Below are positions 23,701 to 35,432 of a DNA stretch of 64,000 bases, piece by piece. The notes below the pieces were generated by a model. It worked only from the letters and a program-made list of their open reading frames with translations, did not search any database and was not told the DNA's origin. Location: NCBI RefSeq assembly GCF_947623445.1, contig NC_135240.1, positions 11,532,001 to 11,596,000 on the forward strand. Direction: 5' to 3'. This DNA is from Clavelina lepadiformis (Eukaryota > Chordata > Ascidiacea > Aplousobranchia > Clavelinidae). A program made the position numbers and the translations under genes. Numbering within the stretch: position 1 is the stretch's first letter; every line of letters begins with the position of its first letter.

Positions 23701-26494
23701 GTTAATCTACAGTAATTCCCAGAACTTTCTATAAATAACCAACTAACATGTGTGATTTTTAGCCTTACTAGCCTATTTTGTAATAAATACATGATTGTAT
23801 TTTCACAAGGTCTCAGCTGATGGTACGTACATAAAAAAAGGAGACACAAAACTGATGCATGCGTCTATGGTAAACTTGCGAGTACTTATGACCAAAGGGG
23901 AAGCTGTCCTTGGTCTCGAAAAGGCCTGCACAATTGCTGCAAGATACAGTTGTGTCAGACGACAAGGATCATTGCAACCAAGGTAAAATTGAGGCTAGGG
24001 TAATGTCAAAATATTATAGCATTATGTTTACAGTATTTTACATGACGATTGACCACATACAATTTTTTCACCTTTCAAGGAAATTTCGATCAAACACTTT
24101 TATCTTCAAATGTAGTCGAATTTTCAGCTTCATTATAATCATTTTAATGTTGTTATATTTAAACAGCAAGCCTGAAATTCAAGTGATTGAGTATGTCACA
24201 CAACAGCACAAAATCATTTCTCAAATTGCCACAGCCTATGCAATGCATTTTACCATACAACATGTTCAAGCAATTTACAATCAATTCCTCCAAGATTTAG
24301 ATAAAGGGAAAGTTGGTAACTTAACGGAGGTGAAGTATAATTTATTTCTGGTACTTGATGTGATTGTGAGAATAGAAATTTTTTGGTTATTTAATTTTTC
24401 AAAATGATCACCTTAAATTACATGATTTAAGCTTCACTTTGTCACTGCTGGAGTAAAAGCAAGCATGACAGAGCAGAGTGTGGAAGGGATTGAGACTGTC
24501 CGAAGAGCTTGTGGTGGACATGGATTTGCTCATGTACTGAATTTACTTGGGATGTACTTGAATTTACATTTGTGTGCACAATTTAAATGAACATGAATAC
24601 TGACAATGGCTAACTCCAATATAGCATTATGTATAGAATATTGAATTTGGTGAAAACTGACGATCTATTTTTGGGGCACGGTGTAAATAGGGACAGCACT
24701 TCTTACGATAAAAGTAATTTATCAAACAAATGATGGTTTTTAATCACAATTTAATTATAGTTTATGACAAAAAGCAAATTTTTAGTGGTTGTGTCAAGAT
24801 GTCTGCCAAATTGTGCGAAATATTCTTGAAGTTATACAATTTCATGCTGATAAGATCAGATTGAATAGATCAAATTGAGTATTTGATCATATCCGATTAA
24901 CTTTCATGATTCGGGTTCACGCAAATCCGAACAGTTTTTTTTTACGGCCAATGTTCCCTTAAAATTTTAATTGTGCAGTGTACATGTATGCAGCCTCTGC
25001 TCATGCAAGCACCCAGCTTAGCCTTAAAGGGAATGTTGATTATGGCACATCCCACTTATCCATAATTTGATACCGAACTTTACTTCTTAACTGATCTGGA
25101 TGGTTTTGACTATTTACTACCTGACATAGAATTAGTAGCCAGTTGTTATTTGAACTCTATTATCTGTAATGACAGTTTTTATTTCCTTATTTCCTCCAGT
25201 CTAGTGGTCTTCCTGCACTTCTTCAACGAGCAATTCCTTCCTGTACTTATGAAGGAGATAACACGGTCATGTACCTGTTTTGTGCTAGGTAATTTTTTAA
25301 TTTCTTTATCTTGCAAAACCGCTCAATTATGGAATTATTGTATATGGAAGTTTGTACTTCATATTATGTACTATAAAAATGATCTATTTCATGAATAATT
25401 TTTATTAATTTTTTTTAGACATTTACTTCGGTGTGCACAAAAGGTGTTTATGGGTCAACCCTTGGAAGGCTCTGTAAAATACCTTTCAGCTGAAATCCAA
25501 AACAAATGTCGAGCTAACAAAAAAGAAGATTTTATCAACCCAAATATTCTTTTAGCCTGTTTACAGCATAAGTATGTAAAATGGGGTTGTATTATCTTAA
25601 TATTGGAACAGTTAGTTTTGTGATGAACCTAAAACCATAGTTTTTGATAGAGCACAGGCAATGTTACTGGAAACAGCCACTTATATGCAGTATATAGCTT
25701 CAAAAGGGATGAATCAAATGGATGTGTGGAATATATCATCAGTTCAACTTGTCAATGTTGTCAAGGTCTGTATTTTACATTTTGTGACGATTGGCGCATT
25801 TGTTACAAAGCGGTAAACAGAAATTTTATTGTGGTTACAGGCACATATGTTGCAATACATTTTTTCAACATTTCTGGATTTTATAAATGAAACCTATTGT
25901 TCTCCACCTATTCGAGATGTTTTGCTCAAGTTGTGTGCACTGTATGGCATATATAACATAAACAACAATGCTACAAACTTACTCAAGGTAATTAGGAAAA
26001 ATACAGGAAAAGACATCAAATTGTATGTTCTAACCCAGATTCTGCATCTGGTTTTGCAAGAATATAAAAAATCTTGTATTCAGTCTCATGACTATTGAAT
26101 TTACCTGTTGACATATTGTTTCAAACACCAAGGATGGATATCTTAATGGGGAGCAGTGCACTTTGATGGAACGTGTGGAGGTGGATTTGCTGCAGGATCT
26201 TAGGAAAAATGTTGTTGGTCTTGTTGATTCATTTGATTTTCGTGATGAAATTCTTAATTCCTGCCTTGGTGCTTATGATGGAAATGTTTATGAAAGATTG
26301 TTTGAAAATGCCAAAAATTCTCCCATGAACAAAGATGAGGTAGGTTTGAAGCTCAACACATTTTTATATTTTGTATTTTTGTTGTATATTTGTAAAGCCC
26401 AGATTTTTTCAAGGTGCATGAAGAAACATATAAATATTTAAAACCACATTTGCACAAGGGGAGAGATATTCTGAAGAAAATGTCGAAATTATAG
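20750..26494 (+). CDS. Peroxisomal acyl-CoA oxidase, tandem copy A
   Basis: Fifteen coding exons: 20750-20873, 21064-21238, 21863-22017, 22527-22634, 22903-23022, 23141-23256, 23810-23982, 24167-24329, 24432-24533, 25200-25288, 25419-25571, 25651-25765, 25841-25987, 26133-26339, 26414-26494; 675 aa (human ACOX1 660). The flavoenzyme oxidises acyl-CoA to trans-2-enoyl-CoA, passing electrons to O2 to form H2O2, the first step of peroxisomal beta-oxidation. Visible marks are [10 protein letters not shown] (about residues 143-152, flavin/substrate region), MKWWPG, the RRACGGHGF block, [10 protein letters not shown] with the expected catalytic Glu at about 430, and the C-terminal peroxisomal signal SKL. 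It is the most diverged of the three copies (GDN where B and C have GEN). Intron 2 carries a hAT-like element. No near polyadenylation signal was seen; an AATAAA at 27174 lies just before copy B. Confidence 0.95.
21336..21828. mobile_element. hAT-like MITE, family 1 copy 1, in ACOX-A intron 2
   Basis: The 493-bp element has inverted ends caggggtggcca / tggccacccctg and a perfect 8-bp target duplication, ttataaag, at 21328-21335 and 21829-21836. It has no transposase frame. A second full copy lies at 49806-50316 and a fragment at 30637-30786. The agagccgc motifs near both ends are repeated. It lies wholly inside an intron, 34 bp before the exon 3 acceptor junction. Confidence 0.92.
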
Positions 26495-27241
26495 TCCGGA
26501 CAATAATTCGGACTGCGGTTATTCATCTCTTTTTGTTTGTTCTTGTAATTGTTGCTCTGCTTCTTGGTCTTTGTTTTCAACTTATGTTTGTGTATTTGTT
26601 TCATTAAGTGCCAAGAGCAAGCTAGAAAGCTTGCCAGTTGTAATAGATTTTTCTTTGATTGTGATGCAATGACACTTGGTCCTTTTCTTTTTAAAAATGA
26701 CAAATTAAGTATCCTTTAGGTGACTTGCAATCACTTTATAAACATGTGCAATATGAAATAATACATATGTCAAACTTTTCATCTTTAAATACCTTTGTAT
26801 AACACATTCTTCAAAATCAAATGATATTAGGTGTTTTATAAAGGTAATCAAATGCAATGTTAACCAGTATTTTTATATTTGTGTCTAATATAAAAATTTA
26901 ATTGTATAAGCTGTATACTTGTGCACTAAACAAAGGCTTACAATAGCTTCGTGTGATGCACTCAACCCTAATAATTTATGCGTGGCTGTTTGACCTGGCC
27001 TACAGTAATTGTGCCTTGTTTGTTTTCTGAGCAATTATTAACTTTGATACGTGATGTACATATTGCAATTATGAACAGTATTTATCCATTCGCCACTGAG
27101 TGATGACTGAGCAGTTAAGGGTTTTCAAAATAATAACATACTAGACTTTAAATCTGTATTTAATTAATTTGGAAATAAAACTTTTTTGATATTAATTGCA
27201 GTTACATAGGGATTTGTTGTAGTAACCTTTTAAATATCAAC

Positions 27242-30200
27242 ATGGCTAGTATGACAACAGAAATGAAATTGATTGATATGGAAAGAAAAAACATATCATT
27301 TTCTGTAGAAGAGCTTACTAATATTATAGATGGAAGCCGAGAAGAAACTGCAATTAGGAGACGAGTAGGTGGGTTTAAACATTTGGTTAAAAAATTTAGA
27401 GCAGAAGTAAAAACATCTTGCTTGGATAATTTTATGTGCAATTACAAGAACTTTATGATTGCAATGAAGAAAGTTTTCATCGAGCTAATTTTGCAGAACA
27501 CATCATTGAAAATGATCCTGTATTAAAACACAAAAGCTTGCTTCACATGTCCAGGGAAGAGAGATTCACAGAAAGCATCCGAAGAACTGTATATTTTCTC
27601 AAAACGTTATGTCCACGCATGGGTTGGACAAGCCAAAGTCGAGAAGCTAGATATTTTGAACGGTATGTATGTTTATATAACATTCAGTAATAGCTTTTTT
27701 AATTTTGTACTTATGCAGTTATGAAAGATTACAATTATGACTTTTTCAAGATAATTTTCAGTAGGACAAAATATTGGGGAATGTGTAATGACATTTTGGA
27801 ACAGATCATGTTCGTATAAAATGAATTTCTATAATCAGCGATTACTAATACATTAAAATATATGTAGTAACTTCAGCAGATTGTGATTATGTTACAGTCC
27901 TCATTTTGCTCCATTTGTTTATATAGTGCATTAAAAGAAAGAAGCTTTGTTGTGCACAGTGGTGCGTTTGTTCCATCCATGAAAAGTTTTGGCACAAAAG
28001 AACAAGCTGAAAAGTGGCATAAGTTAGCTGCTAACTTGAATATCATTGGAACATATGCCCAGACTGAACTTGGGCATGGTAAGATAAAGAAGCTTTACTG
28101 TGCTATAATCTATATTCATGTTAATTACATACCTTCTAAAGTGTGCTATGTAGAAGAAACTTTAGTAATTACTGTGTGAGCTATTTTTAGTTGGATGAAG
28201 TTTGTTTTACCTGTAAGATTTTGGCACTTTTACTGTGTTTGAATGCAGGCACTTTTTTAAGAGGATTGGAAACTGTTGCTACCTATGACCGTGCAACTCA
28301 GGAGTTTGTTATCAATTGTCCCAGAATTTCAGCTATGAAATGGTGGCCTGGAGAGAGTGAGTGCTTGCTTCAATCTGTAACTACAACGTCATGTCACATT
28401 CAGATTATTGCAATTATTTTTAAGTGGGAAAGTCTGCAAACCATGTTTTTTTGATGGCCGAATTGGTCATTGATGGAAAGAAGTATGGCATGCATGGATT
28501 TATGGTTCAGATACGTGACTTGACAACCCATGAGCCTCTGCCAGGTGATATTTCACAAATGCAAATTTTAGCTCGCTCAAAGCAGCTTCTTTTGCACACA
28601 TCTTCAAAGTTTTGAAGTGCAGTGTTGTTCATGTTGTGATATACTGTAAATTTATTGTCAATCAAAGTTTTATACATCAGGTGTGACAGTTGGGGATATT
28701 GGAACCAAGGTTTCGTTTGAAACCGTTGATAATGGCTTTTTGTATCTGCGAAGTGTTCGAGTACCCAGAGAAAATCTTTTGTCAAAGTTGGCACAGGTGA
28801 GACAGTTGTATTTATATCTTTGAGCTGGGTTAGTTTTGGTGTTTCAGAGAATAAGCTTTAGTGTTATAATTTGTTGTATTTAGAATTTAGATCATGTTGG
28901 TCCACAACTTAAATTGCTTTACCGTTCAAGGTTGCACCTGATGGAACTTATACCAAGAAGGCAAGTGATAGGCTTATGTATGGATCCATGGTAAGGCTTC
29001 GAGTTGGCTTACTTGGAAGTGAAGTTGTCATGCCTCTTTCCAAAGCTTGTACAATTGCCGTAAGATATTCTGCTGTGAGACGTCAAGGATTGTTGGATCC
29101 TAAGTTAGTTCTTATTTACTTGTCTGTCCAGAAATCAAAACGTCGTAGTATAATTCATGTTGTGTATTTTTCAGTAAGGATGAAGTCCCAGTTTTAAATT
29201 ATGTTTCTCAGCAACACAAACTACTTCCGCAAGTTGCCACAGCATATGTTGCCAATTTTGCTTCCAAACAACTTATCAAAATGTATGTGATATTTTTGAA
29301 AAAAGTGGATTCTGGAGATATTGAGCAACTACCTGAGGTATAACACTTGGTGCCATTGATACTTGATGGAGTATATTCTTGAATAAATGGTAAAAAAATA
29401 TTGATAAAAAACAAATTACTGAAAAGTACAGAAACTACTTTTGCAATTTTAGAAGTATAGTGAAGTAAGCTCAAATTGGCTGCTAGTTAATTGGATAGAC
29501 TTCACAGTGCTCTGTTGTTGTTAGCTTCATGCGCTGTCTGCCGGGTTAAAAGCAATGTTGACCGAACAAAGCACTATGGGTGCTGAAATACTTCGAAGAG
29601 CCTGTGGTGGTCATGGATATTCTTACGTGAGCATAACGTTTGCTTTAGATGCTGGGTTTAGGTTTTGAATAATATATTGTATGCCAGCCAATCTGTCGTA
29701 AGCCAACATTACCGTTAAAAAAATACCTTCAAAGCAAAATGTGTCCAATTTTCTTCACGCAGGGAAGTGGATTACCGTTTATTGTAAATAGGATGTTGGC
29801 ATCATGCACATACGAAGGAGAAAATACTGTCATGTATCTGCAATGTGCAAGGTGAAATTATATTCTACAAGTTATGCAAATTGTATGAAACAGGGCTTCT
29901 CAAACTGTTTGTAGCGACCCCGTTTAGGGTCGTGAAACGAATTCAATTTTGATAAATTCAATGGTTTTCTGTTAATTTTTTATTCGCTTTGCTGTTTCCA
30001 TTATGCGGTTCTTTTGTTACTGTAGGCGACAGTTACTATACTTTGGTGGAATGTGTGCATTTGTATGATTTTTCCAGAGACAAAAACACCACTTGAGGTT
30101 TATAATTAGACCTTTATTGTTTTAATATCTTTAACTTGTAGTTTATCTACCCATCAAGGGGTCGCATAGAAATTTCCAAAATGGAGTCGCAGAACTATAA

Positions 30201-32095
30201 AGTTTGAGGATCCCCGGTATAGAAGACAGCAGTTTCTAAATCCGTCTTTCTAGATATCTCATGAAGTGTGCTGATAAGGCAAGAGACAAGAAATTAACTG
30301 GCACTGTTGCTTATCTAAATGACTCTTCAAGTGGAGTGTGTCCTGCTCGAACTTCAGACGATTTTCTGTCATTAAACATACTCATGAAATGCTATGAAAA
30401 CAGGTATATACAATTACACAGATACAGTAATGTAGTTGGAATTAGTAGAGAAATAGTTTTGTAACAGTAAATACAGGTTCCACGACATATGGCCGCGGGA
30501 AAATGACCGCGAACAAACTCACCGGGGTCAACTGAACGTGACGTAAATTGACCGCGAACAAACTGACTGTGATGTAAATTGACCGCGAACAAACTAACCG
30601 GGAACAGACTTACCGGAATGAAAATTGACCGTGGGAGTCCTGACGTACAGCTTCAATCTGACAATTTACTTAACTAAAGTGTCCATTGTTATGGCAATGA
30701 GTCCATTGTTACTACATGAGATAGGCTACAACGCATTGTTTCATAATCTCATCAAACAACTCGTCTAGACCGGGAAAATGCATGTAATAGGAAATCTATG
30801 AATAAAGGTGAAAAACCCGTAGGGTCACCCTACACCCTACAAGGGGCCAAAAAACTCTACGAGTGGCAACCTTGACTGCAATACACATACTAAATTGGAT
30901 AGTGACTAGATAGCGACTAGATAGTGAATTAGAATTTTGGCCTTTTGACGGCCAATTTGTCGCCGGTTAATTTGATCGCCGGCCAATTTATCGACGGTTA
31001 ATTTTATCGCCGGCCAGTTTACGTCACGGTTAATTTGATCGCCGGCCAATTTGTTGCCGGTCAGTTGTCCACAACCAGTTGTCGCCGGCGAGTTTGTTCA
31101 CGGCCATATGTCGTGATCCCGTAAATACAGTACATTTAGCCTGATATTTCGATTTGTTATAAGTTTTGTTTGAGTTCCAATGTGTTTGAATAGCATTTTT
31201 GGTCGATTTTAGTTTGCATTGACTATGCTATAGCTAATTTGTATTGTAATACTCATAGAGCAAAATGCGTTATTCAACAAGCAGCAAGCAAATTGCAACA
31301 AAAAATCAGAAGCGGATTGCCTATGCACAATGCTTGGAATATGGTCGCCCCTTTTCTAATTAGAGCTGCAAAGGTACCGCATTTTAATTGTGGCGAGGAT
31401 GAAGAAGTATAGGTTGTAATCTGCCAAGATTTTGTAATCTGTAACGTTTCCATTATTTAGGAACATATCATGCAGTATCTAGTGGAAACGAGTTGTAAGT
31501 TTGTAAATGACTTGACTTGTTCAGATCCAGTGAAAAAGATACTAACTCAACTATGTGCTTTGTATGCCCTACATCATATCAATAATAGCCCTGGTGACTT
31601 TATAACGGTATGACATTGCATATTGGATCTGTGGTTATATAAGTAACTGATTATTTATTTGCCTCTGCAAAAACTCATTTTTTCGAAGCATTTTTGGATC
31701 ATACATCACCACTACTTTAATTCGCAGAATGGTTGTCTAAATTCAGCACAGTGTGACATTGCTCATGACACAGAAGTTTATCTTCTTGGGATCCTTCGCC
31801 CAGACGCAGTCGGGATTGTTGATGCCTTTGACTTCACTGATGACATTTTGCAGTCTTGTCTCGGGGCTTATGATGGGAATGTGTATGAAAGGTTATTTGA
31901 ATGGGCCAAAGAAGCACCAATGAACAGGACTGAGGTACTTTAATTAGTTTTAATATACTTTTTCTATTTCTTTTTGTGTTTTACAGAATAATACTGATTG
32001 TGTTACAGGTGCACCAAGATAGCTACCAATTACTAAGACCGTATTTGCACAAAGGTCGTGACGTTTTAGAAGGAGCTGCCAAGTCTAAGCTCTAG
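27242..32095 (+). CDS. Peroxisomal acyl-CoA oxidase, tandem copy B
   Basis: Fifteen coding exons: 27242-27368, 27497-27662, 27927-28078, 28249-28356, 28425-28544, 28681-28796, 28931-29103, 29175-29337, 29525-29626, 29763-29851, 30254-30403, 31259-31373, 31461-31607, 31728-31934, 32009-32095; 673 aa. Exon lengths equal copy C except for the last exon, and intron phases equal copies A and C. Marks include [59 protein letters not shown] with the expected catalytic Glu at about 427, [17 protein letters not shown] and the peroxisomal signal SKL at the end (GAAKSKL). Exon 5 differs from exon 5 of copy C at a single base, far closer than the other exons. Intron 10 carries a hAT-like element and intron 11 a foldback element. 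Function as for copy A; substrate preference cannot be read from sequence. Confidence 0.95.
29891..30215. mobile_element. hAT-like MITE, family 2 copy 1, in ACOX-B intron 10
   Basis: The ends are cagggcttctcaaact and the degenerate inverse agtttgaggatcccc, with gcgacccc / ggggtcgc just inside. The interior matches 45793-46252 in inverted order (for example caaaaacaccacttgagg). The flanks tatgaaa and tatagaa may be a decayed target duplication. The element fills most of an otherwise short intron. Confidence 0.7.
30477..31120. mobile_element. Foldback transposable element in ACOX-B intron 11
   Basis: This 644-bp element has long, repeat-built inverted arms. The left arm (about 30477-30636) repeats gaccgcgaacaaact-type units; the right arm (about 30938-31120) repeats the inverse form, ggccaatttgtcgccggtt-like. 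Both ends carry cacgacatatgg or its complement. A perfect 10-bp direct repeat, gtaaatacag, flanks it at 30467-30476 and 31121-31130. A 9-11 bp duplication with long arms resembles Mutator-like or foldback elements. The centre contains a fragment of another transposon (30637-30786). No transposase frame is present. The superfamily is inferred. Confidence 0.75.
30637..30786. mobile_element. Internal fragment of hAT family 1 nested in the foldback element
   Basis: The segment runs cctgacgtacagcttcaatc to tagaccgggaaaatgcatgt and matches the interior of the elements at 21336-21828 and 49806-50316, with an internal deletion of about 50 bp. Neither hAT terminus is present, so it was probably carried as a captured filler between the arms. 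Confidence 0.75.
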
Positions 32096-32356
32096 TGTCA
32101 TGGTATCAAGAAAACTTAATCTTTTTGTGATTTTGAATGCTTTAATATGTTTGAAATTTCGTTACATGTTCGTGTAGTGCTAATGTTAATTTTTTATTCA
32201 ATAATGTAAAGGTCTCATATTCATGTCCCTCTGTTGTAAATAATTACCTCAAGCAAAATGTATTGAGTTATATGGAATGCCATGCCTTAAACGATAACTG
32301 TTCATTTGGATTCACCATCACAATATTATCAGTAGATTTATTTGTTGGTTCTTACA

Positions 32357-32362
32357 AATAAA
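32357..32362 (+). terminator. Candidate polyadenylation signal of ACOX copy B
   Basis: AATAAA lies 262 bp past the stop codon of copy B and is the first canonical hexamer downstream that I found. Confidence 0.5.
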
Positions 32363-33354
32363 ACTTACCAAAGTAAAATTTTAACCTTGTTTTGTGCAAT
32401 CCCTAATATTGTGTGTGGTATCAAAATTTTTTTCCATTACTTTAATGCTCACTTTAAGTTTCTTGTTATATTTTCCATTTATATAATTGCAGTATAAGTA
32501 TAAAACTTCACATTAATCATTTGTATTGCTCACTGTCGTTGCTGATATTTTATTGCAAAAGTGTTTTTTTTTAATTAACTGTGTCAAAAGTTTAATATGT
32601 AATTCAAGAATCATTGGTTTTCGTAACTGTTTTATCAAGTTATGCAATTATTTATTCGTTTTCATGCGCACAAATTTCTTGGTCTGATTTCATGCCATAT
32701 TAATTTTGCTTACAATATTGTCCACTGTAATATACCTTACCAATACAGATAAACAACTTTTGCAAATGCAATATACTATATTAAGCGTAGCCATATGTTT
32801 AATCTACTGTAGAAGATATAATTGTATGCGTTTTTAGGTACAAACTAGGAAATATTTTTGTAGTTTTATTGTTAATGCATAAAACCATTGAATTAAGTGC
32901 AATTGACTGGGTCGGGTATGAAATGAAACGCTGAAGCAACTGCGCTGACTTGCATGGTATTCAGTCGATTTAGACCCCTGGAATGGGTATGTTGTAAAGC
33001 ATAAAATGCAGTCACTTATTTGAATAATAATAATATGATAAATGTTTAATTCTGATTATACAGCACATACGGTTTTGATGATGCTTTTAAAATTTTACGT
33101 CACTCCCGGGTAATTTATACAAAACACATATCAAGAGTGCAAGTCAGCTCGGTACCGCAGCGATTAAAGCGCCTGGCTAGAAAAATGAGAGCATGCTTCG
33201 ATTCCCTGTGCGTTAGCATTACTATCTCCTTGAGAAAGGAATTAACGTCCTGATGAACAGTTTCTCTAACCAGGCAATACCATACAATGTAAAAAAATCG
33301 GAAACCCAATAAAAAATGTATGCTAGTGGAGAGTGCAAAGAGACGAGTGATGAG

Positions 33355-34348
33355 TAGGGCCCGCAAAAGTCAATAAAGTCAAAAATTTTTAAGGACCTCG
33401 TCTGACCACGAATCAAAGAATAAAGTTGTTTTCAGCACCTAGGGGGGTGTTTCTAAGAAGTTAATAGGTCAAAATAAAGTCAAAATTTACAATAAAGTCA
33501 AAATTTTCAATAAAGTCAAAATTTGTCAAAATATGGCTTTTTACAAAGTTTTTGTGTTTCTTGAGAGTAATTCTTGTAAAAATCCTCGTGAAAGCATTGT
33601 AAATCAGGAACTGCGACACAATTAAACCATATTAACACATAAAAGCAGGAAATAAGTCACAATGCCCACTTGGATCAGCAGTAACTTTTATCGCAAATTG
33701 TCCATTGTTTATTGATTGTTACGTATTTAAATAATTCTTATAAAACACTTCATCTTCATAAACGTAGTATTTTCGAAGATCAACAGTTTGGATTTTAGGA
33801 ATAGCTGACATTCTGTAATACAAAAATGCCTAAGCAAGCTAAATCGTCTTCAGCAAAAGTTAGACAGATTTGTCGAGATTTTTCTGATGTATTTAATGCA
33901 ACTCCCGGGGGTGATTTAAGGTGCAATATTTGCGAGGTTATAGTGAAGTGCGATAAAAAGTATTTTGTTGAAAGCCACAGGAAAAGTAAACGCCATCAAG
34001 CTGGATTGGAGCAACAACAAGCATTCCCTGTTTAATTTGCTGTTTATTAGAATTTACCATGTGGAGAAAATCGAGGCAAAGTGCCCTTTTCACAAGGACA
34101 AAATAACACAAGCTACCTAAACTATCGCCAAAAAACACGACGCACTTTTTATAATCCATAAAACACCTTGACTTTTCGACAAAATATTACGTTTGGGTGT
34201 GAAATCGACAAAATATTATGTTTGGGTAACTGGAGGAAGAACTGTGGCCTTTACAAATAAGCAATTTCGTTAGGTCAAAATAAAGTCAAAATTTGATAAA
34301 AATAAAGTCAAAAAAAATTTTTTTTAGGTCAAAATAAAAATGGCCCTA
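33355..34348. mobile_element. 994-bp hAT-like element with subterminal repeats and a zinc-finger ORF
   Basis: The ends are tagggcc and ggcccta, flanked by a perfect 8-bp duplication, gtgatgag, at 33347-33354 and 34349-34356. Both ends carry arrays of aataaagtcaaaa-type repeats (about 33370-33530, and inverted or direct copies at about 34190-34330). An ORF in the middle (33826-34035) encodes a CGGBP1-like zinc finger. A catalytic hAT domain is missing, so the element is probably non-autonomous and derived from a larger parent. Confidence 0.82.
33826..34035 (+). CDS. Small CGGBP1-like zinc-finger ORF in a transposon
   Basis: A 69-aa open frame begins MPKQAKSSSAKVRQ and contains LRCNICEVIV followed by HRKSKRHQ, a C2H2-like spacing (Cys-x2-Cys, then His-x5-His) similar to the N-terminal finger of CGGBP1 and of some hAT transposases. 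No introns are needed and no catalytic domain follows. It is probably the remaining DNA-binding exon of a transposase rather than a host gene. Whether it is expressed cannot be told. Confidence 0.5.
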   Translation: MPKQAKSSSAKVRQICRDFSDVFNATPGGDLRCNICEVIVKCDKKYFVESHRKSKRHQAGLEQQQAFPV

Positions 34349-35432
34349 GTGATGAGGAATCATCGCCAGATTTGTGCAGTGCTAACCTTTTCTCAATGCA
34401 AGGATAAAAATGTGAATTGTGATATCATAACGTTTCCGCAACCACCCATATTGTTCCGCTATCAGTTTGACTTAAGCGCAATCCGCCCAGCTGGATTCGT
34501 GCGCACAACATGATTTGTTTTATATAAGAAGTGTAAAGACGACATTTGTTTTGTTACCACTCATCTCGCAAAACAACTTACGCTATTTAAAATTTCGAGA
34601 TTTCATTCGGCGAAAGCGATAAATCGCCAGCGCTCCAAGTTTTTTTAAACAGTTTGAAATGAGCCCGAATTAACGAAACGTGTGTGATCTTGTTCACATC
34701 GTCGTATATTAACTGCATGTAATAGCATTTCTATTTCATTTGTTATCATAATGAAACTTGGCATCCGATTACAATATTCCATTTATCTCCGATTGAAAGG
34801 TAAATTATAGTGCACTGGTTAAACAACGTGTCACACAGCACATGGACGACGGACTCTTGTTTAATATCCTGCTTTAAATGCGCAGCCTGCAGTAAGGCTG
34901 CCAAGAAATATTGAGACAAAACTGAACGTTTATATAAAGAGAAAAAAGAACTAGGCCCGCAGAAAAATACATGCATCATGTTGTCATATTATAGGATTTA
35001 CATTTAGTGTTTTCTAACTTTGCAATAAGAAGCGGGTCTTTTTTGTGAGAGTGGAGATTTGTTTTTCTACGGATGACATCAATGCATTTAATTCTGTGGA
35101 AAGTTTTAAACCCTGAATTAAATATAACCTAACTTTGTTTATAGCGAAGTTTCCCTAAGTTTAATTCGAAACGGTTTGATTTTTGTTGAAATTGCGAGTG
35201 AAGGTGAGTTTAATACGAACACCGCTATAAGCAATGTCGATTGATGAAAGCACAAAGCGCTTTCAGTTAAACTCAGCTGCAATATATAAAATAACCGTAT
35301 CGTAATATCTGCATTGTGTTGTTAGTAAAGACTGTTAAGCATTAATTGATTTATTGTTTTACAAGTTGCTGGCGTATTCACTGTGAAAAGTTGGTAATTA
35401 AGGATTAACACTTGTTAAATAACGCAAGCGAA

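Larger units (their letters stand above)
33143..34411 (+). repeat. tRNA-derived SINE split by a transposon
   Basis: The head, gtcagctcggtaccgcagcg, continues attaaagcgcctggcta and then gcttcgattccctgtgcg. The last resembles the B box of tRNA promoters (GGTTCGANTCC). The SINE is interrupted at 33355-34348 by a hAT-like element and resumes with gatgaggaatcatcgcc. A deleted relative lies in RRM1 intron 1. Outer limits are approximate, and no poly-A tail or flanking duplication was identified. Confidence 0.5.
32096..35432. other. Intergenic region between ACOX copies B and C
   Basis: No gene of the host is visible apart from the small zinc-finger frame inside a transposon. The stretch holds the polyadenylation signal of copy B, and a tRNA-derived SINE (33143 onward) interrupted by a 994-bp hAT-like element (33355-34348). 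The last kilobase before copy C has no recognised feature. Confidence 0.55.

Noticed and set aside
24880..25070. Possible further hAT-like element in ACOX-A intron 9 (cgggttcacgcaaatccgaa ... ggcacatccc)
   Set aside because: Resembles parts of the element at 2503-2927, but ends and target duplication could not be defined.
33143..33215. Possible functional tRNA gene
   Set aside because: The B-box-like gcttcgattcc is present, but the arms do not pair into a cloverleaf and the sequence continues as a SINE body.
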